Assembly (NCBI GenBank): GCA_021464415.1
Contig: CM038469.1
Location: 60,059,650 to 60,123,649, forward strand
Length of the DNA: 64,000 nt
From: Lonicera japonica
Taxonomy: Eukaryota > Streptophyta > Magnoliopsida > Dipsacales > Caprifoliaceae
Reading direction: 5' to 3'
The position numbers and the translations under genes were made by a program. Position 1 is the first letter of the stretch. Each line of letters begins with the position of its first letter. The notes under the pieces were generated by a model. The model had not been told where the DNA came from and searched no databases. It worked only from the letters and a program-made list of their open reading frames with translations. This document shows positions 11,519 to 21,515 of the stretch, piece by piece.

Positions 11519-11664
11519 TTGAAGGATGGAAAAGAAAAAGGAAGAAGTAATATAAATATTGAATTAGTTAATGAAGCATATACAATTATTTTATGATAAT
11601 GAAATGAATACATTTAATACAAATTAATGACATATTAAATGGAGAAACTTCCTCTATAATACTA

Positions 11665-11672
11665 TTATGTAA
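11665..11672. repeat. target site duplication of the MULE, left
   Basis: TTATGTAA directly before the left terminal repeat; the identical octamer follows the right end at 18291-18298. Confidence 0.85.
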
Positions 11673-12643
11673 GGGTGATGATATTGCCCATCCTTTATTT
11701 TATCACTAACATTATTTTATATATTATTTTTTATCATAAACATCACTTACATCTTTTTTTGTCATTATCCCTTAACACACATAATTAACATTAAAATAAG
11801 TAATTATCTTTAACAAATAACTTTACTACCATCATTTAAAAAAAATGTAACAAATAAAAACAAAAAGAGTAAACCCTTATTTTCAAACTTCCATTCTCCC
11901 TCGTCAGTGGTTCGTTCCCAGTCGTTGTTGTTCCTCCTCAGTCGTTGCTCTCCCTCTCCTAAACTCACGAGCGTGCTCTACTGCCATCTATTTCTCCTCG
12001 CCATTGTTCTCTCTCCCTAGACCATCGTTGTTGTTTTAAGTTCAAAGTAAGTGTCCTATATGCTCTATTTTTGTGCCATTGTAGTGTGTGTGTGTGTATA
12101 TGTATATATCTGTGTGTGATATTTCCTTCTCCCTGTGCTCTGTTTTGTGCTCTGTTATGTGTGTGTATATATATATATGTATATATATGTGTATATATAT
12201 TGTATTATATATGTTATTTCAATCTCCATGTGCTCTGTTTTTATGGCATTATATATTAATGAAAGTAAGAACCTAGTGAGAACACCGATCATGGTTCACG
12301 TAATTCGAATATAAGAACAAATCTCGAATTACATAAATTGAGATTAGTTTTTTTTTGCCCTGTTTTGGTACATTCGGCCCATGTGAACCGAATTTTTTGC
12401 CATTTTTTGTTACATTCGACCCATGTAAACCGAATGTTATCAATTTTTTCGAGATATATAAACTGAATAAGGATTGTGTATTATAAACTATCCATTCGGC
12501 CAATGTCTATCGAAGTTAGTGTTCAATTTCGGTCTATATGGACCGAGTATGAGTAGTATTTTTGAAAAATGTTTACCGAGTGACACTGTTTTGATTGTGT
12601 TTGATGTGTAGACTAATTTATTCTTGTTTATGTTTATTTAAGC

Positions 12644-14964
12644 ATGGGTCGGGATAATCCAATGACTGCCTCTGAGAGACAGAGAAAAACTCAACAATAT
12701 ACTCGTAAGGGGAAGAGAGCTGCCTCGGTGACAAAAGCACCGGCAAATCCTCCTGAGCAAATTTTAGTTGAGAATCCAACTAACCTTCAGTTTGTATCAC
12801 CAAGTCAAGTGCAATTGCCGCGCCAAAGTCAAGAGAAAATTCTAGTTCAAAATCCGACTGAGTCTCCTTCGTTGTCACCAAGTCAAGTGGAATTGCAGCG
12901 CCGTAGTGAAGTCTCCTCGACTCAAACTGGATGACGACGAATGTTGGGATAATATGATGTTGAAGATGATGAAGATTAAGCAGTTCCAGTTGAACCCATT
13001 ACTGATGTGTGCGTAACTGAGGTTGTCGAAGGGCCGAGTACTAGCAGTCCCTCTGAAGAATATGATGGTGGCCCGGTAGAGAAATCAGTGCTCACATCAT
13101 TTAAATATCATATAGCGCATGCTATTTGAAAGCGAGAAAAGGTATTTATTTATTTTGCTTACTAACAACATATTGATACGTATGTACATATATAAATCAT
13201 AATGATGTGGCTCACCAATATTTCAGGATGCAAATAGGAAGTTATCAACCACGTCCCACTGGGGAAAGTTGAGATCTTAGTCTCTTTCTATCAAGGTCGA
13301 GGGGGTAAAAAATCGAGTGAAAATAAGTGGTTTAGTGCTTTAATAGAGCATAACTATAGATGCATTGACTATGTTGCCATCTCAGCCTTTGTTGAGAGAT
13401 GGCAACCAGACACAAACACTTTCCATCTCCCGTTTGGTGAGATGACCATTACTTTGGATAATGTGAGGACTATTCTTAGTGTTCCCGTGGAGGGGACTTG
13501 CTTTAATTCTGAGGAGGTAGGAAAAGAACTTGAGGGCAAGAAGGCGATTGACATTGCGGCTTCACTATTGGGTGTTAGCGAAGAAGTTCTTAATAAGGAG
13601 TGTGATAATTGCTTTGCGGTTAGGCTAGAATGGATTAAAAAGTGTTGTCAAGGTCGAGCTATGGAGGATTCAAGAGAGGAGGTGTTGGATCAACGTGCAC
13701 GGGGGTACCTCTTATACTTGTTAGGATATGTAGTTTTCCCCGACAAGACAAAAACCAAATTCTCTATTTACTATTTAGGGGCGTTGAAAAACATGAACAG
13801 GGTTGGTGAAATAGCATGGGGTATGGCAATCTTAGCATATACGTACCGTCAGCTCGGGCTTGCATCGAGAGCTGGTGTTCGGTCGATCAGTGGGTGTATG
13901 ACCCTTCTAGTGGTATATTGCAATATTTATTAATTACTTCGTTGATTTATGCACCTTAAAGTTATGCTTTATTAATTAAATTTAACATATAATTTAGGCC
14001 TGGATCTTTGAGCATTTTACTGATTATATACGCCCTGTTCCTAATGTGGAATACACACAGAAATGGAGCCAAGAATGTGTAAGTGGAAACCTCAACAATG
14101 TAGTGGTGTTACGGACACGGCAATCAAAGCTTTAAGGGAAAGGATATACGACTTAATTGAGAGCGAGATATTTTTTTGTATTTTTGAAGTTTCTTTTGAT
14201 GACTAAGCAAACACTTAATAGTCTATATTCGTTGCAATTTTAACAGGTATGTTGGGATCCGTATAAAGACCATCGAGATGCCCACCTCCTTGAGGTTTCT
14301 TACTATTGCGGGCTGATTGTTTCGTTCGATGTGGTTGAGGGTTATTATCTCGACCGAGTGCTTAGGCAATTTGGTCGAGTTCAGACGATTCCCACTATGC
14401 CGATGATTAAACCTAAAGAATGAGGGATGCGAGGGAAGACAAGTAATGCATATAAGGTGGTCTATACAACGAGCAGTCGGTGGCAACAAGACAATTGGCG
14501 TAATCATCTGTTGAACGAGAAATTGTGGTCCGTAGCAGCCAACTCCCCATGGGATTGCGCTAGCAACTATATGGAGTGGTTCTTAAAGATCACACATCCC
14601 TGCATATAACCCTTACAGCTATGAACAACGCCAGTAAGGATACGTGGTGGACAAGATCAAGCTTTGGCCAAATTGGTAAGAAAATATAATGCTTGCATTT
14701 TAAATGTTACATTGGTACTAATTATGTTACGCAATGCAGGAAGCAGTGGTTGACACCGCACGTTCATTGCTGAAGGGAGCTCTCTTTGGTGGCAGTCACG
14801 AGGCGAACCTTTCTCTCGTTGCTAATCAAGTGTACGACATCCTTACCGTTGCAAGATTAGGAACAAATCAACAAGAGGAAACACCTGAACCGAGGACAAA
14901 AACTAGGCACGACCGCACAACCTCACTAGAAGGACATAGCCGGGCAAATAAGACAAAGAAATAG
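12644..14964 (+). pseudogene. plant mobile domain (PMD) protein, decayed, inside the MULE
   Basis: A first open piece (12644-12934) starts MGRDNPMTASERQRK and holds two copies of a roughly 27-residue unit with (E/Q)NPT and SPSQV. The core is the PMD fold known from MAIN/MAIL-type and transposon-borne proteins: VERWQPDTNTFHLPFGEMT with RTILSVPVEG (13228-13912), AWIFEHFTDYIRPVPN (from about 13999), WDPYKDH with EGYYLDRVLRQFG (about 14247-14400), then NYMEWFLKITHP (14427-14609) and a last exon at about 14739-14964. Damage includes a W-to-stop change near 13127, a frameshift near 14075 and another near 14420. Intron limits are approximate. Exact cellular role is unknown; PMD genes are recurrent passengers of plant transposons. 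Confidence 0.8.
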
Positions 14965-15173
14965 TTTCAATATTATATCCCCTCACTTCACTCGAACTTT
15001 ATACTCTAGTTTAAGTTCTTTGTAGGATAAAAGAATTATGTTTAACTTTATTTTGTATTTTTATATGGTTGTAACATAATTTTGTAGTTAAATACAATTA
15101 AGTTTAAATACATTTTGTAACTTTATTTCCATGGATTTACAATGGATGGATTATCCAGAGCCAAATACACAAA

Positions 15174-17140
15174 CTACATCTCATCTGCCCATCTCCAGGG
15201 GACATTCGCTCCATACCAACCGAATAAAGTAATTATATTCGGCCAATATAACCCAAAACAAATGGCTATATTCGGCCAATGGTATAGGACGATTCTCACG
15301 GCCATATTGCAACAATTGATGCGCACATGGTAACCCATAAACTGTTTGAAGAACATGATCACACGCAGATGGATCTAACCCAATATTAATTGACTTTTAT
15401 TTCTCCGCCTTGATTAAGTCCAATGCAAACATAGAAACGTTCCCCCTGACTTCTTTGAAGCACATTCCATGGTGTCTTTGGCAAACCGATCCAAGACTCC
15501 TTTCAAACGTGACTTCCATTTCGGTAAGTTGTAGGTGCAACATATTAGCCATGCCCGCAAACACTGTGTCAAATGTTCCCTCACCGGACTCAAGGAACCT
15601 TTTCAATTTACCATGCGAACCTTCAACCCTATTGGTCGTTCTATTGCCATGGTGTTTTATCTTATTAGTCCATGCAAGTACAAATGTAGCTCTGTGACCA
15701 AACCAGTTATTTGCCAAATACTCAAATTGCTTTGGAAACTCTGCCGCCCATGTTATCTTCAATTCTTACCATCGTTTGTCGAATTCTTCTTCTGACGTTG
15801 CCATCATACAATGACTCAAATCTCTAATAAAAATCTCCCAAACATACCCACTTTTAAAAAGTTTTTTACAATGTTGTTCCACACTTTTTGAAATATGGAA
15901 TGTGCATAACATATGATGCGCTTCAGGAAAAACTTGATGTATCGCATTAATAGACGCAAACTCTTTATCCGTGACAAAGATACTTGGTAGTTCATTCCCC
16001 TCAAACAATATCCTTAACCTCGAAAGGGCCCGTGTATAGTTATCCTCAAACTCCTTGTAAAGAAAGCAATGCGCAATGGAGAATGTTTTGTTGGTCAATG
16101 TAATTCCGACCATTGCAAACAAGGGCATTTTGTACTTATTGGTCTTGTAAGTACAATCAAGAATAACCACAGACGAAAAATGCTTAGCCAACAAAACACA
16201 CTTCGATTCTGCCCAAAACAAGTCTAAAACCTTGTCAGTTTCTTCGTCACATCTATACCAATACACATAGTGCTTATTGACGAGAATCTTCATTAGTTGT
16301 TGGATTGCACTCCTACCTTCCATCGCATGTGTTCTCATTTTCGCTTTAGCATTGTATATTGTTCTCATTGTTGATACGTTCTCTTTACGGCGCTCTTTGA
16401 GTCCACAAAGAATGTCCCTTGGTTTCACCCCAGCAACAGTCATCTCACTAACAAATTTTTTCTCCTCTTTACTCAACCTTCCAGCATACGGATGTCCCAC
16501 TAAAGTATTTGGTAAATTGTGATTATGAACTCCGTATATCACTTTTAACTTCCATTGATCACACCCAAGATTCACACCCCGTATTAAGAAAGGGCAATTA
16601 CATTTCTTTATAGCACTATATCTCTTTCTTGGACCTTTTTCAGGACGCCGATCACGAAATACTAATCCTCTTTCACAACCTAAAAGTAGCCTTGCCCTCC
16701 TCTTACTTGTCCCACGGTCAGATATTCGAGTAACGATTATAGTGTTGATCCCTTTACCTTTAGCTTGAGCCCAATCAACTAAAGCATGGCGTGATTGAAA
16801 TACCTAAAAAATAGCAAACAATCAGAAAATTTCTTGTTATAACCCTAAAATCGCATGACATGTCTTATATACTTACTTCATCCGTTTCAAACGAAGAGCT
16901 GACGTCAATACAGGGACTTGGATTGCACTCATTTGTCGTAGCATCTATCTCTGAAAATTGAAGAGATTCATCGAAACCAATCATATTGCTAGCCTCACCT
17001 TCATTGCTACAATTTTTTTTAACACAATTCTCTTTACAATTGTCTTCAACCCCATTTTATTTATGATTAAGAGCATTCGGTCTAACTTCTTCAATGTTTT
17101 CAAACAATTCACATTCTCCCCATATGTTGGAGTCAAATGA
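15174..17140 (-). pseudogene. mudrA: MURA-type transposase, decayed
   Basis: Read from high to low coordinates. An acidic N-terminal exon (about 17140-16877) joins through an intron (16876-16804, GTAAGT to TAG) to a long exon. It has a FAR1/WRKY-GCM1-like zinc-binding region (LGCERG, KKCNCPF, GVHNHNL), then the MULE catalytic core with VILDCTYKTNKYKMPLF (first Asp) and FVTDKEFASINAI (second Asp). Next are HISKSVEQHCKKLF, NRVEGSHGKLKRFL and a SWIM-like YGLPCAHQL near 15310. Three in-frame stops break the frame: TAA at 17057-17059, 15766-15768 (within the motif FDKRW*EL) and 15397-15399, with no frameshift between them. The N-terminal start was not found. By family, it would cut and join the element's ends in the nucleus; this copy looks dead. 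Confidence 0.88.
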
Positions 17141-17249
17141 ATCCTAGAACAATTAATGACTACAATTAATTTGTGGTGAAAATTTTAAAAATATATATCA
17201 ATAATTACAAGATATTCGAACTAAATATAAAACATTAGAGGACCGAAAT

Positions 17250-17690
17250 AAAGTATATTTATTCGGTTTCAGGGGACTGGAATGAGCACTGGGTGTAGCG
17301 AATGTCCAAATGAATACTTCGGTTAATGATGCTCGAATATAGTACATTTACTCGGTTTAAGGGGACCGAAAAAATGTAGACAATTCGACAATTTTTACTC
17401 GAATGAGCATTGTATAATTCGTATGTATAATTCGGCTCATGATACGTGAATATAGTACATTTATTGGGTTTAAAAGGACCGAAATAAATGACATAACTCG
17501 GCAATTATGACTCAAATGGGCATTGGGTGTATCCAGTATCATTTGGTCCATGATACGCGATTATAGTATATTCATTCGGTTTAAGAGGGCCGAAATAAAT
17601 GACATAATTCGGTTTTAATGAATCGAATGAACCTTGGATATGGCAGTGTTCAAAAATATCATTTCGGTTTAAGTGGACCGAAGTACTTCA
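17250..17690. repeat. subterminal tandem repeats of about 113 bp
   Basis: Four diverged units, each with ATAGTA(C/T)ATTYAYTCGGTTT followed by a GGACCGAA-type motif, start near 17256, 17339, 17452 and 17565; the last three are spaced 113 bp. Related CGGYYCATGTRAACCGAA motifs occur on the other side at 12300-12560. Such subterminal arrays are often transposase-binding regions; that role is inferred. Confidence 0.7.
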
Positions 17691-18031
17691 TCTTCTTCGA
17701 TTTAAATGGGACGAATGACATCGATCACTACTCCGAACATACTCTGTTCTGCAATGTTCCTCATTTTTTCCATTTTCTTAAATTAATAACATGAAAAGCG
17801 TATATCTATTAAAAAGAGTACTAAGCTTACATCTTCCTTACGATTCTTGTCTTCATTGCAAGCACCACCTTCATCTCCATTGTTAACCCTTTCTACCATC
17901 TCCATCTCCAAGCAACTTCACTATTATTCTTGAGTTTCACCTTTCATCCAAGTTTCTAATATACCAGAACATTGGATCAAGTACCCCTCATTGAGCTATT
18001 TTCCATGGTTTTTGGACTTTGGGTACGGAAG

Positions 18032-18059
18032 AACCGAGAGAGCACGTACTCTCTCGGTT
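18032..18059. repeat. perfect 11-bp inverted repeat near the MULE right end
   Basis: AACCGAGAGAG and CTCTCTCGGTT are separated by CACGTA. It lies about 230 bp inside the right end of the element. Confidence 0.85.
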
Positions 18060-18290
18060 GTGGAATGGAGAATGATGTGTTTGGGGAATAGAGATGGTAC
18101 TAATACAAAGGAGAAGTAATTTAACCATTGTGTAATACTTAAAACTTATTTTGTGCATTAGTAAAAAAGATTTATTAGTTTAATTATGGAGGATGTTAGT
18201 GATAAAATATTGGAATGTCATTATAAATAAATGGTTTAATATTTTGAAGGATGTTAGTGATAAAATAGAGGATGTACAATATCATCACCC

Positions 18291-18298
18291 TTATGTAA
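18291..18298. repeat. target site duplication of the MULE, right
   Basis: TTATGTAA directly after the right terminal repeat, matching 11665-11672 exactly. Confidence 0.85.
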
Positions 18299-18665
18299 TG
18301 TAATAGATTATTACTATTATTACAACTTGCAAAAACAAAAATAATACCCACTTACCCACCACATGAGTCCAATATCTCTCTCTCTATATATATTTATATA
18401 TATATATGTGCATAATTTATGTACCCACTATTAAAACCATACTTCGTCGGAGCTGGAACAATGGTCAAAATCGGACATATGGTTGGATGGTAGGAGTGGT
18501 ATTTAATCTCTATTCATACGAAACAATAAATTTTAAAGACAAATTAAGGGGCAAAGTGACAAGATTTGAATGTCAAAATAAAACAAACAACATATTTCAC
18601 CCATAAAATCTGAATGCGTTATAATTCAGTCTTTAAATGCTAAAATAAACAGGACCTAAAATATA

Positions 18666-18957
18666 CTCCCTCCGTCCCAATTTAATTGTCCACTATTTTA
18701 TTTTTGGATGTTCCAAAATAGTTGTCCACTTTCTATATTTAGCAAGTCATTAATTAAAGCACTTTTGATTATTTTCATTTTTCAATATTATCCTTTAAGC
18801 TATCACCACTTTTTTTATTGTGGGTCTCACCACCTTTTTTTATTAGAAAAAAAGTAAAGGTCATTTTTTAAAATAAACATTTTCTCTTAGATTAATTATT
18901 ATGTCTCTTTATGTTTTAGTTTTTCAAAGTTGAACAATTAAATTGGGACATAGGGAG
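18666..18957. mobile_element. Stowaway-like MITE
   Basis: The ends CTCCCTCCGTCCCAATTTAA and TTAAATTGGGACATAGGGAG are inverted repeats, flanked by TA on both sides (18664-18665 and 18958-18959). At 292 bp it is non-coding and matches the Tc1/mariner-related Stowaway pattern. Confidence 0.85.
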
Positions 18958-19239
18958 TAATAAATTATTTAGATGCTCTTGTTAAATCAACGTATTAATG
19001 TTTGGAGAAAATAAAAAGTTAGAAGAGCATATAAGTTATTTTCCTAATTTTTGAATTTGTTAAAACTATATAGAAGTGTGGATCTATATAATAAGAGATA
19101 ATAAATTCTAAATTTAAAAATATATAATATATAAAATATAAAACATTTTATTATATTTCAAAATAATTATAGAATTGACACGAGTTTCGAATTAGAAGAA
19201 AAGGGCTAAATCATATTGAAGTAGTTTATTTTCTTCCGC

Positions 19240-21515
19240 CCAAAGTACCACCATACTTCACTCTTTAGATTCCCCCCCTCTCAAATCTCACTCTGCATTT
19301 TCACACCATTCTGTATGTATATCGTCTCTCTCTATCTCCATTTTTTTTTCATCTATTCTTCACTGCTTTTTCTCTAGTTCCTCTTTTATATTTTTTTGAT
19401 GTCCCTCTTCTAGTGTATTTCAAATTTTTATTTTTTTTTATTCAACCTTTTTTTTGCCAGGAACAAAGTACATTTCGTAGGATATCATAAACAACATCAA
19501 AGTGATTCTGAGCATATCTGGTAATTTTCCTTTTTTGAATTTTGACTCTTGTTCAGCTTTTACCGTCTTGAAATCGTTCTTGTTAAGTGCTCGTTTGGTC
19601 GAGTTTTGGTTTGTTTATGAAATCTTAAATTGGTAAGTTTATGTTAGGAGTCTCTTATACTTCGAGAGGTTGAATACTTCATGTCGAGAGGTCGAATCAA
19701 AAGTTTGATAAGGTTCAAGCTTTCCATATGAAATCACGATTTTGGGTTCTAGAAATGAGCAAAATCTTGGACCAAAGGAGCACTAAATGGTTATTTAGTT
19801 GCTTGAATAGTTAACTCAAGCCTCAAAGTGTGTTTGATTGCAATTATTATTCATAAAAAAATACCTAAAATTCTGACATTTTCATCTTTAGTTGGAATAG
19901 CTTTTGTGATACAACTTGTTTTAACCTAATTTTCTCGTACTCTATGGCAATGATAAAATGGGCCCATGTTTAGGCTGTTCTGTACTAGTGGTAACCTGTG
20001 CCGATTATATTTTATCCCTTCTACATATTTCATTTTAACCACTCAAAAGAGGCACATGCCATCTATTTTAAAATCATTTTACATAAAAAATTGATTACTG
20101 AAACAAACCAGGCTATCATCTAATCAATTTAATAAAAGAAGCGGCCCCAACTATTTCTGAACCACATCTTCATGCTAAATATTTCCAGATAAAATTATTC
20201 CAAGGATTTAAATTGTTGTTGACATACACTAATGCAACCTAAGAGAATACAATTATATCTGTTCAGTTCTCTGGGTCTTGGGTTTTAGAGTTTGATGCTG
20301 TCTATTTGTCTTGAAGATTGTTTGATGTGGAACCAATGTGGTTGATTACTGAGGTCTACAATTGGGTCTATTTTAATAATTTGTGTTTGTGGGCCGACAG
20401 AAGGGGGGGGGGGGGGTTGGAAAGGGGAATAAAAAAAAATGTTGTCTTTGTTTTGACTTTTCTTCAGAAGCGTCAAATGAACTTTTGAAGAGAAGTAAAC
20501 AAATTCAGAAGGCAAGTACATAAAGCTAAGGCATGGTTTCGTCCTACGGCTCTGCTGTGTAATGTTTGAGTTGGTAACACTTTGAGGATTGTGGGCGAGG
20601 AAAAGCTAGCACTAGTTAGAAGGCAAAACAAAAGGTTGAACAAATAATAGCTCTTGCCGAGTTGACAAAGGGACATGACAATAGACTCTGCAAGTCATTG
20701 TGAACCCTGTTTGTTTTTTGAACAGAGGTCTGGGTAATGCATCGCATTTCAGCTCTTGTAGTGGTTATTATAGTTTCTTTTCAAGCTCATGTAGTAAGCG
20801 CCTTTAGAGGAGTTCAGATCAGATATTGGCGAGCCTCTTGCATTGGTTGCTTAGGGGTCGTTTTGTTTGGCTTTTAGGAAAGGAACTGGCCTAGGTTTAT
20901 AAGACTGGAATTCCTCTCCTGGTGTTGAGAACTACTTGCTAATGTTTGGTTTAAGAAAAAACTAGAAATGGAAAAAGAATTGGGCTGGGGGAATTCTCTG
21001 TTCCTAGGAATTCTGGATTCCCTTGCGAAACTCCAACCAGAAGTTGGAATTCAGGAGGAAGGGGAATCCAAGATTCCTGTAGAGCTCAAAAGATCAAACC
21101 AAATTGACCTTTAATTGCTTTTTTGTATTTTGTTCTGCTGTATTTCCTTCCTTCTCGAGGAATCCTAGTCTGCAAACATGAGTTGGGAGATTACGTGGAA
21201 AACTTTAGGAATCAATCTCTTGATATGGTTTTATAGCCGTTAGTTATTGGGGTTTAACCTTGTATCTGAAAGCTCTTTGTAAATACTTTGTAATGTGCTT
21301 AAAAGTTACTGCATTTGGGATGGTTCTTCTAATTTTCTGATTTCTTCTTAGTGGTCAAGAGACACCTAGATGACAGCTGTTGCCTTTGATAATCTTATTC
21401 TTCCTCGTACTTAATTATATCATAAAGACAGCATCAGTATGATACTTAAATCTTTTGATCTATTTATTAAACAGCTTGAGATCTTTGCTTCTGGCAACCT
21501 AGAGCTTACTGAGCA
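19240..21515 (+). promoter_or_regulatory. probable 5' leader and leader introns of the DRM gene
   Basis: CT-rich DNA at about 19254-19345 is typical of a plant 5' UTR. Possible non-coding exons are 19461-19520 (acceptor TTTGCCAG, donor GTAATT) and 21476-21518 (acceptor ATTAAACAG). Several upstream ATGs are closed by stops. A 14-G run sits at 20403-20416 and a small MITE at 20854-21110. No convincing TATA box was found, so the promoter position is uncertain. Confidence 0.4.
20854..21110. mobile_element. PIF/Harbinger-like MITE in the DRM leader
   Basis: The ends GGGGTCGTTTTGTTTGG and CCAAATTGACCT are imperfect inverted repeats flanked by TTA (20851-20853 and 21111-21113). It shares internal GGAATTC-type motifs with the elements at 21954 and 47638. 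Confidence 0.55.

Larger units (their letters stand above)
11673..18290. mobile_element. 6.6-kb Mutator-like element (MULE) with MURA and PMD genes
   Basis: The ends are inverted repeats: GGGTGATGATATTG at 11673 and its complement ending at 18290, with similarity over about 40 bp including TATTTTATCACTAACAT. It is flanked by identical 8-bp copies of TTATGTAA at 11665-11672 and 18291-18298. It contains a decayed MURA-type transposase on the minus strand (15174-17140) and a decayed plant-mobile-domain gene on the plus strand (12644-14964), tail to tail. Subterminal DNA carries repeated CGGTTTAAGG-type units. Both genes contain stops, so the copy cannot supply its own transposase. A MULE normally makes 8-10 bp target duplications, which fits. 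Confidence 0.88.

Noticed and set aside
12071..12276. Overlapping open frames rich in Cys, Ile and Tyr
   Set aside because: They are read through (TG)n and (TA)n tracts at the left side of the MULE; two frames are open equally, as simple sequence would give.
15410..15795. Plus-strand open frames opposite the transposase
   Set aside because: Shadow frames of the MURA coding strand, without motifs.
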